This document shows positions 50,207 through 59,738 of a stretch of 64,000 nt of DNA, piece by piece. The notes below the pieces were generated by a model, which did not search any database, had not been told where the DNA came from, and was given only the letters and a program-made list of their open reading frames with translations. Position 1 is the stretch's first letter, and each line of letters starts with the position of its first letter. This DNA is from Pseudomonadales bacterium. Its GTDB lineage: Bacteria > Pseudomonadota > Gammaproteobacteria > Pseudomonadales > Azotimanducaceae. Made by a program: the position numbers and the translations under genes. Location of the stretch: assembly GCA_029251375.1 (NCBI GenBank), contig JAQXDL010000041.1, positions 49,997-113,996 on the forward strand, in the 5' to 3' direction.

Positions 50207-51547
50207 CTACTGCAACCCCAATGTTTCCATTTGGATATCAAACTCGATATTCGCCGGCTTATTAGGTGCAACTAAGGTATTCATCACCTCGAACTTCATT
50301 TCAAAATCTTTTGGCTGCTCAGCCAGATGAAACTCGATAACCGTGGTCGCGTTCGCCGCGGCTTTAATGATCGGCCCGTGCTTGAGAATAATGTGATCCG
50401 ACAGGTTACGCAGCTGGAAGTTCGCATCTGAATCGTTTACCAAGGTCACTTTTAATGTACTTCCTGACCAGACCGATGCCTGAACGTTCAAACTCGCCTG
50501 CAACAGTGCATCAAGTTCAGTGGGACGACCGATCAACGTATTTTCCCACCAAACAACAGTTCGCTGCGCAAATAGCGCCTCCTTTGCTGCATCGTTAGTC
50601 TTGCTCGTCGCAAAGACGAGCGTCACCGGCCGATGGCCACCATCTTCGGGAGCGTAATCCCAGTCGATCAGATCATGTACATCTGACGTACCGATAAGTG
50701 CGAGTTTATGTTTCAGTGCGAGTCGTAAGGCGTTCTCATAATAAAGACTACCATTTGCGATCTCGATGCCGTGCAGCCTGCCCGCTCTAACCTGCTCTTT
50801 ATGAAACGAATCAATTTTTGCCCTTGGCGAGCTGAAATCTGGATGATTCCAGAAAGTGAATGCGCCCTGGTCATTTGCCAAACTCAGCACTTCTGCCGCT
50901 GATTGTTCGGCGGCAAACGCGTATGTCACTAAGGCTAAGTAGGTAGCTTTGTCTGCAAAGGGAACCCACACACTGTGGCCTTTGTCTTCGATTTGATGAG
51001 CCCCGAACGCCGTGCCAGCGGAAGCCGCTTTTGCAAACTCTGTCGCTTCCGCTTCTGTCTCAAACTGATGTTCTGGCAAATATTGCGTTGAGTTTCGTTG
51101 TTGTACGAGTTCGTTCGCATCTTTCACGAAAAGCGCATTCATGTGACCGACTTGATCGTTACGCGTTATCTCTATTCCGGGAATAACCAATAAGTCTAGC
51201 TTCTCCGCTGCGATCGCCGCCACTTCGAACGAGCGATTTCGATCAGGATGCGGAATGTCCATTATGTGCGGCTGCCACTCAAGATGCTCGGTGATGGCGA
51301 TACCGTCTAGTCCGTCCCGCTCAGCTTCATCGATACGAATGGTTGGCCAGACTTTACCGTCGGAGAAAACGGAATGTGTGTGCAGATCTAGCGTCAGCGT
51401 TTCATAGCCGTCGACATCCGGAAAATGGATCTCACGTTCGCTCGCGGACCCATTAGGAACCACGCCATGACCCATCGCAGGCACGCTCGCCAACCAAAGA
51501 ATACTTGCTGCCCAAAATTGGCGGGTGCTTTTAAGCGTGTCACTCAT
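50207..51547 (-). CDS. exported PHP-domain (Sb-PDE-like) phosphodiesterase
   Basis: PHP-superfamily metal-dependent hydrolase of 446 residues. The start at 51547 gives a signal peptide ending in VPAMGHG; the frame to 51676 has an unlikely charged extension that also covers a repeat. PHP motifs: TLDLHTHSVFSDG (HxH), DGIAITEHLEW (EH), LLVIPGIEITR (GxE), GHMNALFV, FWNHPDF and GTSDVHDLI. The set matches the Sb-PDE family (bimetal phosphodiesterase). A C-terminal beta-rich domain (about 350-446) follows. Likely periplasmic. Confidence 0.87.
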   Translation of the reverse strand: MSDTLKSTRQFWAASILWLASVPAMGHGVVPNGSASEREIHFPDVDGYETLTLDLHTHSVFSDGKVWPTIRIDEAERDGLDGIAITEHLEWQPHIMDIPHPDRNRSFEVAAIAAEKLDLLVIPGIEITRNDQVGHMNALFVKDANELVQQRNSTQYLPEHQFETEAEATEFAKAASAGTAFGAHQIEDKGHSVWVPFADKATYLALVTYAFAAEQSAAEVLSLANDQGAFTFWNHPDFSSPRAKIDSFHKEQVRAGRLHGIEIANGSLYYENALRLALKHKLALIGTSDVHDLIDWDYAPEDGGHRPVTLVFATSKTNDAAKEALFAQRTVVWWENTLIGRPTELDALLQASLNVQASVWSGSTLKVTLVNDSDANFQLRNLSDHIILKHGPIIKAAANATTVIEFHLAEQPKDFEMKFEVMNTLVAPNKPANIEFDIQMETLGLQ

Positions 51548-51561
51548 GTGATGTCCTTTGT

Positions 51562-51600
51562 TGGTATGACTTGCTGGTATGACTTGTTGGTATGATCTGT
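51562..51600. repeat. 13-bp tandem repeat before PHP gene
   Basis: Three 13-bp units TGGTATGACTTGC-like (51562-51574, 51575-51587, 51588-51600) just upstream of the PHP start codon, in its likely 5' untranslated region. Confidence 0.8.
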
Positions 51601-51814
51601 CGATATAAACAGGATCGGGCATCTGCTCACCATCTTTTATTACATTATCCCGCCTATAATCAAGCCTCGCATTCAAACTTCGCTTTAGCCCAACGGCAGC
51701 AGCCTTCGATAGAAATGGTAATTTATGCTTGGTACTTAATGCTTAGATAGTGGCTAAATCGAAAGTAGTAAGATAAATTCGATATCGTTATTTCTCATAA
51801 AAAAGGCCACCAGC

Positions 51815-53590
51815 TTGATTAAGAAAGCTCTTTACGCCCTCGCCAGCATCGTGGTTCTGATTGTTTGCTCGGGCATTTATCTTTACAACTACCTTGTGCC
51901 GGACGCCACCGCCGACAACCTGGTTAACCAGGCTACAAGCAGAACGATCAGCACGGGGCCGATCGTTGGGTTTAACGACAAAGGCGTCGATGCTTGGCTT
52001 GGTATGCGCTACGCACAAGCACCCATCGGAGTGTTGAGATGGCGTGCGCCAAAAGCCGCAAAAAAATCACCTGAAACCGTCGACGCTTTGTCTTTTGGCA
52101 GCGCTTGCCCGCAATCCGCAAGAGGCAGCGAAGACTGTCTTTTTATCAACGTCTGGTCGCCCGAAAACAGCAAATCGCTGCCCGTCATGTTCTGGATTCA
52201 CGGCGGCGGCAATAGCGTCGGCGAAGCGGCAACTTCCATCTACGATGGCAGCAGGCTCGCACGGGAAAATAACGTGGTGCTGGTGAGTATCAATTACCGA
52301 CTTGGGCCACTCGGCTGGTTCCGTCACCCCGCACTTCGAACCAATGACACCACGCCGGCAGACAATTCCGGCAACTACGGCACGTTGGACATTATTCTGG
52401 CGCTGCAGTGGGTTCAGGAAAACATTCAACAATTCGGCGGCGACGCCACCAATGTCACCGTGTTCGGCGAGTCAGCCGGTGCCTTTGACACCCTTTCACT
52501 GATGGCCTCGCCTTTAGCAACTGGCCTGTTTCATAAAGCGATCTCGCAAAGTGGCGGGCTAAATTTAAACAGCATCGCGTCTGCCGAAAACTATATTGAT
52601 GATGACGAACCTGGACATCCATTGAGTAGTCAAGAAACCGTCAATCAACTTCTTATCCAGCTGGGCAAAGCGTCCGATAGAACAGCAGCAAAAAAGCTGC
52701 AGATGGGTCTGCAGGCAAGTGAAATAAGTCAATTGCTCCACGACGCATCGCCGTTCGAACTCATTGCACTTTACGGCAATGGTATGGGTGGCATGCTGGG
52801 TAACCCCGATTTGTTTGCTGATGGACATGTCATACCAAAAGGCATATCTGCAAAAGAAATATTCTCCGACACCAAGAATTACAACTCTGTGCCTATTATC
52901 CTCGGCACCAATCGCGACGAAGTGAAATTGTTTATGGGCTTAGGTCACCCCGGCGTCGATAAAATTGGAAACCTGCCCTCTGGATTCAACGACCTTGCCG
53001 GATACAACCGAGACAGTCGCTACGGCACACAGGGATGGAAAATAAGGGCAGTTGATCAGCTTGCTGATGCGATGCTCGAAGCTCGGGGCGGTGACGTTTA
53101 CGCGTACAGATTTGACATTGATGACTGGCGTGATCTTGGTTTTATCGACTTTAAGGACTTGTTGGGTGCCGCACACGCGCTGGAGCTACCCTTTGTATTT
53201 GGTAACTTTCCTAAACCTTTACGAGTCATTTTTCCCGACGCTAATCAGAAAAAATTTGAACAGGCGTCTATGTCAATGCGATCTTACTGGGCCAATTTTG
53301 CCTACACGGGCAACCCTGGCCGTGGTCAAAATAATGACTTGGAAATATGGAAGCAATGGGACAGCTCGACTAACGATGTGCCTCGCATCATGATTATTGA
53401 TACTGACGATATTCGAATGCAAAACGATAAGCTCTCGATGGCACACTTAAAACAGCAATTTCTTGCAGAAGATTTTGCAAACAACCCACAAGGTGCTTGC
53501 GAGATGTACGAAAGAATATTTCGAGGCGAAGCTTATTCACAATCCGAGTTTGAAAGCATGGATTGCGTGACAAGCTCAATAACCAACTAA
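51815..53590 (+). CDS. type-B carboxylesterase, membrane-anchored or exported
   Basis: Second carboxylesterase/cholinesterase-fold protein (591 residues). The N-terminal hydrophobic helix (about 6-27) lacks a clear cleavage site, so it may be a signal anchor. FWIHGGGN (126-133) is the oxyanion motif, Ser220 in FGESAGAFD the nucleophile, Glu in TNRDEVKLF the acid, and His in GAAHALELPFVFGN the base. Cys98/Cys108 form the usual disulfide loop. It starts with TTG at 51815. A relative of the esterase at 27169-28758, but clearly diverged. It is upstream of the thioredoxin-like selenoprotein on the same strand by 159 bp. Confidence 0.9.
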   Translation: MIKKALYALASIVVLIVCSGIYLYNYLVPDATADNLVNQATSRTISTGPIVGFNDKGVDAWLGMRYAQAPIGVLRWRAPKAAKKSPETVDALSFGSACPQSARGSEDCLFINVWSPENSKSLPVMFWIHGGGNSVGEAATSIYDGSRLARENNVVLVSINYRLGPLGWFRHPALRTNDTTPADNSGNYGTLDIILALQWVQENIQQFGGDATNVTVFGESAGAFDTLSLMASPLATGLFHKAISQSGGLNLNSIASAENYIDDDEPGHPLSSQETVNQLLIQLGKASDRTAAKKLQMGLQASEISQLLHDASPFELIALYGNGMGGMLGNPDLFADGHVIPKGISAKEIFSDTKNYNSVPIILGTNRDEVKLFMGLGHPGVDKIGNLPSGFNDLAGYNRDSRYGTQGWKIRAVDQLADAMLEARGGDVYAYRFDIDDWRDLGFIDFKDLLGAAHALELPFVFGNFPKPLRVIFPDANQKKFEQASMSMRSYWANFAYTGNPGRGQNNDLEIWKQWDSSTNDVPRIMIIDTDDIRMQNDKLSMAHLKQQFLAEDFANNPQGACEMYERIFRGEAYSQSEFESMDCVTSSITN

Positions 53591-53749
53591 ACACAATAAG
53601 CCGGCACTGTCTTAAGAACATGGCTTTGAAAAATAGTGTGGCAGGATAGTTTGATAAGATCGCGTAACCTGGCTCTCCCCTATTTTAAGTCACGGGTGCA
53701 GAAATCGCGTATGATCGGGATTCGTATTTAAACCATTGGAGAAAAGTAA

Positions 53750-54901
53750 ATGGCTGCAGCTTTTATGGCCTATCCAGAACTCCGCCACCCGTTTGAGGCT
53801 AAGCCCATTCACGCTGAAGGCAGCACGAGTGTGCTTTATCAGGGTCGGCAAATTACACTCTCAGACACCAGTGCTGACAAGGCCTCTGGCTCGAGCTTGT
53901 TAATCAAGCCAGAGGACCTCAAACATATCAATGGCTTTGAACTCAAACCCGAGGGCGCCTGTTACGCAGATATGTGCATTCCGTTGACAAGCAAACTACA
54001 AGTCACCCAAGAGGGCACGCAGTGGTTTGACTTGACGGCCTTCGCCGATTTACTTGAACAGCCCTATGTCTTTGATGCTGAATCAAACGTCTGGAGTTTT
54101 GCTGAAATACCCGCCAAACGAGACAATATGATGGTGAATGGCTTGGCGCCGGATTTCGAAATTCCCGACCGTCAAGGCAACGTCATCAGAATGACTGATC
54201 TTAAAGGTAAAAAGGCACTAATCGTCACCTGGTCCTCATGGTGAGGATGCTTCCTAGATGTGCCCGTGTGGCAACAAGTCTACGAAGAAATAAACGATCC
54301 TGATTTTGTCATCCTCTGCGTTGCAGAAGATACTGGTGGTGAAGCAGTCGCGGGGCCAATTTTTGATGCCGCTAATGCCACCTACATTCAGATTGTCGAT
54401 AAGAACCATATCATCAGCAGTGCATTCAATTTTGTTAACGTTCCCTCTGCCGCCTGGATCGATGAAGAAGGCAGAATCGTGCGCATCGACGAAGGCACCT
54501 ATGCCAAAGTTCATGAACTCGGCGACGAAACGCGCTCCATCACTTTTGGCAATGACGTCTACACACCTGCATTGCGCGACTGGGTAGAAAAAGGCAGCGA
54601 CAGTGAATATGTGCAAACGGTAGAAACTGTCACCGGCAACATTCGTGAGTTGAGTTTTGAGCAACAAAAAGCGGATGCTGCGTTTCGATTGGCAAATCTG
54701 TTTCGTGAACACGGCCTGACGCAAAAGGCTGAGCACTACTGGAATCTGACACAGACGTTAAACCCGGAAAGCATTAACTTTTTCCGGCAGAATCTAACGC
54801 TCTCTGAGGAGGGCTCTGCAGGTGAAACGTTCATGACGCGTAGAGGCGAATATGAAAGTCAGCAGAAAGACTATTATCGGCCACTCGATATGGACAGCTA
54901 A
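53750..54901 (+). CDS. thioredoxin-like selenoprotein
   Basis: Read through TGA at 54242-54244, this gene encodes 383 residues with selenocysteine at 165. Residues about 1-125 form an N-terminal domain of unknown type. A TlpA/ResA-like thioredoxin fold follows (LAPDFEIPDRQGN, then IVTWSSW-Sec-GCFLDVPVW, then NVPSAAWIDEEGRIV with cis-Pro). The C-terminal segment (about 300-383) is helical and TPR-like (ADAAFRLANLFREHG). The active site reads Sec-Gly-Cys; homologues I know have Cys at the Sec position. The frame is open with consistent codon use to TAA at 54899. GGAGA precedes the ATG. No signal peptide, so cytoplasmic. It could reduce a thiol or peroxide substrate. A nonsense mutation is the less likely reading. 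Confidence 0.88.
54242..54282 (+). promoter_or_regulatory. Sec codon and bacterial SECIS-like hairpin
   Basis: TGA at 54242-54244 followed by an inner stem TGCC/GGCA (54261-54264 and 54270-54273) with loop CGTGT, and an outer stem TAGAT/GTCTA (54255-54259 and 54278-54282) separated by a small internal loop. The loop starts 20 nt after TGA and has G at position 2, satisfying the known spacing and loop rules. The structure is weaker than the one at 39387. Confidence 0.65.
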
Positions 54902-54951
54902 AAGCCATAAATAATGTTGGTCGGAGCAGCGCATCCACGCTCGATGCGTTT

Positions 54952-54996
54952 GCTCTACATATATTCGCCCTACATGTATTCGCTCTACATGTATTC
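54952..54996. repeat. 15-bp tandem repeat, intergenic
   Basis: Three 15-bp units GCTCTACATGTATTC-like (54952-54966, 54967-54981, 54982-54996) in the gap after the selenoprotein gene, before the convergent lipoprotein gene. They differ at one or two positions. Confidence 0.9.
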
Positions 54997-55029
54997 GCTC
55001 AAAAGATAACAGTATAGAGATGGGTTAGC

Positions 55030-55527
55030 TTAAGGCGCGACGATCAGACGATAAACTCGGATCGCCTCTGGCACCGGATCATAGCCTCGATTTAACAAGA
55101 CCGTCTTGCGAGCAGCTTCATCGCTAACACGTTCAGCGCGCATCTTGTGCACTTGACCATCAATCGCCACCAGCAATTCTGGTTTCGTCTCGACAATATA
55201 AACCCACGCATCACCCAAGCCGAACGCACGGCTAAACCATTGGTTGTATTCGACAAACCTGTTCGAATGGGTGTGAAGCTCGCCGTTAATTTGAAAGCAG
55301 TTAACGCGGAAGGCTGAACGCCACGATCGCTGAATCTTCAGATAACAACGATGTTTGTCGGTCACCTTGCGCCAATCAACACCCCGCTCAGGATCACCCG
55401 CTGCCACTGGCGATGCGAGGAACTGGTCTTCGTAGGATTGCTGCGAGCAGCTGCTCACGAACAGAACCATCGACGCAAATAAGGCGAATCGACAAACGTA
55501 TTTTAGCGTAGCTGGCAATAATCTCAT
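55030..55527 (-). CDS. lipoprotein of unknown function
   Basis: Protein of 165 residues with a lipoprotein signal (hydrophobic core, Val-Ser-Ser-Cys lipobox around residue 27). The mature part is beta-rich and basic with two further cysteines (HRCYLKIQ, RVNCFQIN), which could form a disulfide, and ends IRVYRLIVAP. No family is recognised. Convergent with the selenoprotein gene and divergent from the S9 peptidase gene. Confidence 0.7.
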   Translation of the reverse strand: MRLLPATLKYVCRFALFASMVLFVSSCSQQSYEDQFLASPVAAGDPERGVDWRKVTDKHRCYLKIQRSWRSAFRVNCFQINGELHTHSNRFVEYNQWFSRAFGLGDAWVYIVETKPELLVAIDGQVHKMRAERVSDEAARKTVLLNRGYDPVPEAIRVYRLIVAP

Positions 55528-55720
55528 GATGAGACAACCCTAGCGCGTTGCGCCAATCAAACCAAGTGCGCATTCAAGTCAGTATTAGTGAGGTTGACCT
55601 ACCGCCACAATAAAAAGTCTACAGGGTGGACGAGTTGCTCAACAATTAAGGGTAAAGATTTACTCCAGCACTTTACTCTGGCACCTTAGGCTCACTTAAT
55701 TACTCTATTCGGCCCTCAGT

Positions 55721-57697
55721 ATGAAACTAGCTCCTTATGGCGCATGGCAATCACCGGTCACAACAGACCTTATTGTCGCCGGCAGTATTGGCCTTGGCAC
55801 ACCCACCTTCGACAACGGCCTATTGTATTGGGTTGAGTCTCGCCCGCAGGAAGCAGGCCGCAACGTATTGGTACAACGCGACGCGACGGGCCAATGCAAT
55901 GACATCAATCCGGCACCATTTAACATTCGCACTCGTGTTCACGAATATGGCGGTGACGCGTGGTTACTACATGACGGGGTTGCGTATTTTATCAATTTCT
56001 CAGATCAACAGGTTTACACGGTAGCATTGCAAGCCGGCGCAGAACCCAAACAGTTAACACACCTTGAAAATTTAAGGTTTGCAAACGGCACTATGGATAC
56101 CCATCGCAGTCGAATTATTTATGTTGTTGAAGACCACTCTGCGCAGGGCGAAGCCGAAAACTTTATTGGCGCGGTCAGTCTCAGCGACGGCTCGCTGACT
56201 CGACTCGCTGATGGTCATGATTTTTTTAGCGCGCCGGCTTTAAGTCGCGACGGCAATCAATTGGCCTTCATGTCCTGGGATCATCCTGATATGCCCTGGG
56301 ATGAATCTGTGATCTGGAAAGCTGACGTACTTGATGATGGCAGCTTAGGTGACAACGTCAAAATTGCCGGCGGCCGCGTGGCAGAACAAAAGATTTCGGT
56401 ACAACAACCCCGCTTTTCACCGGAAGGCATACTGTTTTACATCTCCGATGAATCGGGCTGGTGGAACATCTACAGCGAGCAAGGGTCACAACCCATGTTG
56501 GCCATGAGTGCTGAGTTTGGCTCGCCTCACTGGGGCTTTGGGTTGTGTTCTTATCAGTTTGAGGATCAATTCGAGAATCAGCTCGAAGCTCAGCTCGAGA
56601 AAGAGCAAACCATTATTGCCTTCTATCTGGAGAACAACGTTTCAAAACTGGCTAGGATCGCGCTTAACTCTGGCACGCTTACCCACATACCTGTGCCGCG
56701 CTCCAGCCTTGGCGGTCTATCGAGAAACGACAACAATTGTCTGGCCATGATCGTTGCCTCGGAAACCCGCTTTGCGGAAATCGTCTTAGTCGATGCGGAC
56801 TCGGGCGAGATCAAACAGACCATTACTCAATCGACAGTCGTTGACGTCGACACCGACTACTATTCAACGCCGCAAACGATTGTTTACCCAACGGCCGGCA
56901 ATGACGAAGCGCATGCTTTTTATTACCCACCGCATAATCCAGATTACAGTGCACCGGCAGATACAAGCCCGCCGCTCGTTGTCATGTTTCATGGTGGGCC
57001 GACGGGTGCAACGTCTAATATTTTATCCTTACAAAAACAGTATTGGACAACGCGAGGCTTTGCAGTACTAGACGTCAACTACCGCGGTTCAACCGGATAT
57101 GGTCGGGCTTATCGAGATAAGTTGCTGCTGGGCTGGGGTATCGTCGATGTTGAAGATGCCGTGGCCGGTGCTCAATATCTTGTTAGCCAGGGTAAGGCGG
57201 ATACCAAACAACTCGCCATAAGAGGCGGCAGCGCGGGGGGGTACACCGCATTAGCGGCAGTGACTTTCACGGATGTGTTCAGCGCCGGAGCATCCTACTA
57301 CGGCATCAGTGATCTTGAAGCGTTAGCCGAAGACACACACAAATTTGAGTCCCGCTACGTCGACAGCTTAATCGGACGCTACCCGCAGGACATCGACATA
57401 TTCAAAGCGCGCTCACCCATACATCACACAGAACAGCTCAACGCCGCTTGCATCTTTTTTCAGGGACTCGAAGATCAGGTTGTACCACCAAATCAGGCCG
57501 AGATGATGGTTGAGGTTTTGCGCGACAAAGGCTTACCTGTTGCCTACGTGCCCTTCGAAGGCGAACAGCACGGTTTTCGGCAGGCAAAAAATATTAAGCG
57601 AAGTCTTGAACTCGAATATTTTTTCTACGCCAGTGTCTTTGGCTTTAAACCCGCCGATGCGATTGAACCGATTACAATTGAAAACCTGACAGCCTGA
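55721..57697 (+). CDS. S9 family prolyl oligopeptidase-like serine peptidase
   Basis: Serine peptidase of the S9 clan (acylaminoacyl/dipeptidyl-peptidase group), 658 residues. The N-terminal half is a beta-propeller with WDxP-like repeats (for example MSWDHPDMPWDESVIW and ISDESGWWNIYSEQG); the C-terminal alpha/beta hydrolase domain has VMFHGGPTGAT, VNYRGSTGYGRAYRD, Ser504 in GGSAGGYTA, Asp in GLEDQVVPP and His in GEQHGFR. No signal peptide. A 12-bp tandem repeat lengthens one propeller loop. Its stop lies 25 bp from the convergent epimerase gene. Confidence 0.93.
   Translation: MKLAPYGAWQSPVTTDLIVAGSIGLGTPTFDNGLLYWVESRPQEAGRNVLVQRDATGQCNDINPAPFNIRTRVHEYGGDAWLLHDGVAYFINFSDQQVYTVALQAGAEPKQLTHLENLRFANGTMDTHRSRIIYVVEDHSAQGEAENFIGAVSLSDGSLTRLADGHDFFSAPALSRDGNQLAFMSWDHPDMPWDESVIWKADVLDDGSLGDNVKIAGGRVAEQKISVQQPRFSPEGILFYISDESGWWNIYSEQGSQPMLAMSAEFGSPHWGFGLCSYQFEDQFENQLEAQLEKEQTIIAFYLENNVSKLARIALNSGTLTHIPVPRSSLGGLSRNDNNCLAMIVASETRFAEIVLVDADSGEIKQTITQSTVVDVDTDYYSTPQTIVYPTAGNDEAHAFYYPPHNPDYSAPADTSPPLVVMFHGGPTGATSNILSLQKQYWTTRGFAVLDVNYRGSTGYGRAYRDKLLLGWGIVDVEDAVAGAQYLVSQGKADTKQLAIRGGSAGGYTALAAVTFTDVFSAGASYYGISDLEALAEDTHKFESRYVDSLIGRYPQDIDIFKARSPIHHTEQLNAACIFFQGLEDQVVPPNQAEMMVEVLRDKGLPVAYVPFEGEQHGFRQAKNIKRSLELEYFFYASVFGFKPADAIEPITIENLTA
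56555..56602 (+). repeat. 12-bp tandem repeat in S9 peptidase gene
   Basis: Four 12-bp units (56555-56566, 56567-56578, 56579-56590, 56591-56602) encoding Gln-Phe/Leu-Glu-x in a propeller loop. Frame kept. Confidence 0.85.
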
Positions 57698-57721
57698 AGC
57701 TGCGCGTTGGGGTCAGTGAAA

Positions 57722-58705
57722 CTAAGCTGACCCGAAGTCGCGGAATGTGTTTTCTTCAATAATCCGATCGATAAATTGGTCAATGTCTTTATCGGGTTCA
57801 TAACCCGCCGCCAAACGATCAAGTACCATTGTTGCCGCTTGTTGCAGGCCAAACTCGAGCGTTACCTCACACCGCCAATCACCAATGACTTTTTTGAGGT
57901 ATCGGTTATCGAACATCACGGAATTCGATTTGTCGCCAAGCAGTGGTCCTCGCCACAATGGCTGGTGGTGGATCAGACGCTCACTCGACACATGCACAAG
58001 CTCCGCTTCGACGCCGAGCACCTTGGCACTAGATAGGATCAACTTGTCCCAAGTGTGTGCTTGCTCGTCGGTGATGTGGAATGCTTTGCCGAGCGCTAGA
58101 TCGTTAAGAAACAAACAGCAAAACGCGCGGGCAAAATCCGCCGCGTGGGTTAATGTCCAAAGCGATTGTCCATCACCGTGCACAATGATCGGCTTACCGT
58201 TTAGTAGTCGCCAGGTTTGGTGATTACCGTCAATCACAGCACCCGGCAAACGGCTGCGGTATGTATGGCTGGGCCTGACAATGGTATAAGGCAGCTGGTC
58301 TTGGCTGATCAGCAAGTCTTCACAGGCTATTTTTTTTCTAGCGTAGTCCCAGAAAGGATTCGACAGCGGCGTCTGCTCGGTGATGATATGATGCTGACAC
58401 GGCTTTTCGTAGGCCGATGCCGTCGAAATGAAAACATATTGTTTGCATCTCGATGCGAAAAACTCCAAATCCGCCTCGACAGTCTTCGTGTCAAACGCAA
58501 GAAACTGACAGACCACATCGAAAGACGCATTTGCTAGCGACTGATAGGGATTTGGCCCGTCAATGCTGCCGGCGAAATGCCTAACACCTTCAATTGGATG
58601 ATTGCCGCGATTAAAAACAGACACGTCATGACCAAGGGCAAGTGAATGCGCGACGCAGGCCGTCGAAATTTCCCCACTACCGCCAATGTAGAGAACGCTA
58701 GTCAT
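57722..58705 (-). CDS. NAD-dependent epimerase/dehydratase family protein
   Basis: Extended short-chain dehydrogenase (327 residues). VLYIGGSGEIS at the N-terminus is the GxxGxxG-like nucleotide motif (slightly changed: GGSGEI), with ALGHDVSVFNRG after it, FISTASAYEKP for the Ser, and YARKKIACEDLL for the Tyr-x3-Lys pair. The frame to 58753 covers the end of the upstream gene, so ATG 58705 is taken; this overlaps the PhyH stop by 8 bp. The substrate is unknown. It is the last gene of the VOC-PhyH-epimerase operon. Confidence 0.87.
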   Translation of the reverse strand: MTSVLYIGGSGEISTACVAHSLALGHDVSVFNRGNHPIEGVRHFAGSIDGPNPYQSLANASFDVVCQFLAFDTKTVEADLEFFASRCKQYVFISTASAYEKPCQHHIITEQTPLSNPFWDYARKKIACEDLLISQDQLPYTIVRPSHTYRSRLPGAVIDGNHQTWRLLNGKPIIVHGDGQSLWTLTHAADFARAFCCLFLNDLALGKAFHITDEQAHTWDKLILSSAKVLGVEAELVHVSSERLIHHQPLWRGPLLGDKSNSVMFDNRYLKKVIGDWRCEVTLEFGLQQAATMVLDRLAAGYEPDKDIDQFIDRIIEENTFRDFGSA

Positions 58706-59738
58706 GGTTGGGATAAGGATGCACGGGTTGATCTTCAACCACACGACCACCACCTAATAGATGCGCATCAAGAAAGTGATTAACGACTAGCGGCGCGTCA
58801 ACAAATCGTGCATTGCGATACACGCCATGCAAATTAGGCGCGTCGAACGCTGACTTTGCGTCTGCATCAAACACCAACCGACCATCACCTAAAGCACCCG
58901 AATCAAGAACCTTTAGAGAGGGATCTAATTCGCAAGCGGTCGCATCTTTCTGTGACACATTAACAAGGGTGCCACGTTGATGTTTTGACATAACCGAATG
59001 ATAGGTCAATGCAACCATCGGTCTTGGTATATCTGACGCATTCTTTACGCCACGATGCCACATACGAGGATCACGAAAACAGACGCCACCGGCAGGTATT
59101 GTCATCGACGCCGGCGGGCCCCAGTTTTCTACAATTTCAGGATGATGCACGGGTTGCTCACCCTTACCCCAGGTGGTGACGGCCGTTTCTCGGTGACTGC
59201 CGGGATATATTTCTGTCGCACCGACGGCTTCGGTAATCTCTGACAATGCCAGTGAGCAAGAAACTGTTGTCGTATTGGGCGGCCAGCTTTGCCCCGCCGC
59301 TTTAGCCGCCTGCTCAGTGGTCCACGCATAGGGTCTATCGAAATGAAGCGGCTGGTAGCCGCTGTCGGGACAATTCACATTACCATTGTAAAAACCCAGC
59401 CAGGCACCGCGCCCCAATAGTTTTGTGACAACACTTTCGAGTATGGGGTTAGCGACCAGCTCTTTGGGAACATAGGGTGCGTGACGACGCGGACCCAGTT
59501 GCAGATGCCCTTCTGCGGTATGCTTTTCGTGCATCGTCAAACCTGACTTTTCGCGAATTAGCTCGACGTCTTCAAGAAACGCTTTTATGAGAGGTTTACG
59601 AACCGAGGCCGGTACAAGGCCTGCGACAACCGCAAAACCAGTCGAATTGAAGCTGTCTTGAATCAGCTCAAGTTTTTCCTCAAGCAGGCTGCCTTCGCGC
59701 CATTCTTGCTCCGTCACTTCATAGTGCTGCTTATTCAT
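58698..59738 (-). CDS. phytanoyl-CoA dioxygenase family protein
   Basis: Fe(II)/2-oxoglutarate dioxygenase of the PhyH family (346 residues). The iron facial triad is seen as His132, Asp134 (LHFDRPYAW) and His228 (MWHRGVKN), with Arg239 placed for 2-oxoglutarate. EIYPGSHRE is the typical strand before the second His. The substrate is unknown; PhyH relatives hydroxylate CoA thioesters, ectoine or small metabolites. It begins the base after the VOC stop and overlaps the epimerase gene, so the three are translationally coupled. Confidence 0.9.
   Translation of the reverse strand: MNKQHYEVTEQEWREGSLLEEKLELIQDSFNSTGFAVVAGLVPASVRKPLIKAFLEDVELIREKSGLTMHEKHTAEGHLQLGPRRHAPYVPKELVANPILESVVTKLLGRGAWLGFYNGNVNCPDSGYQPLHFDRPYAWTTEQAAKAAGQSWPPNTTTVSCSLALSEITEAVGATEIYPGSHRETAVTTWGKGEQPVHHPEIVENWGPPASMTIPAGGVCFRDPRMWHRGVKNASDIPRPMVALTYHSVMSKHQRGTLVNVSQKDATACELDPSLKVLDSGALGDGRLVFDADAKSAFDAPNLHGVYRNARFVDAPLVVNHFLDAHLLGGGRVVEDQPVHPYPNHD

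Noticed and set aside
51548..51676. Longer N-terminus of the PHP phosphodiesterase
   Set aside because: It includes the 13-bp tandem repeat and a charged stretch before a proper signal peptide that starts at 51547.
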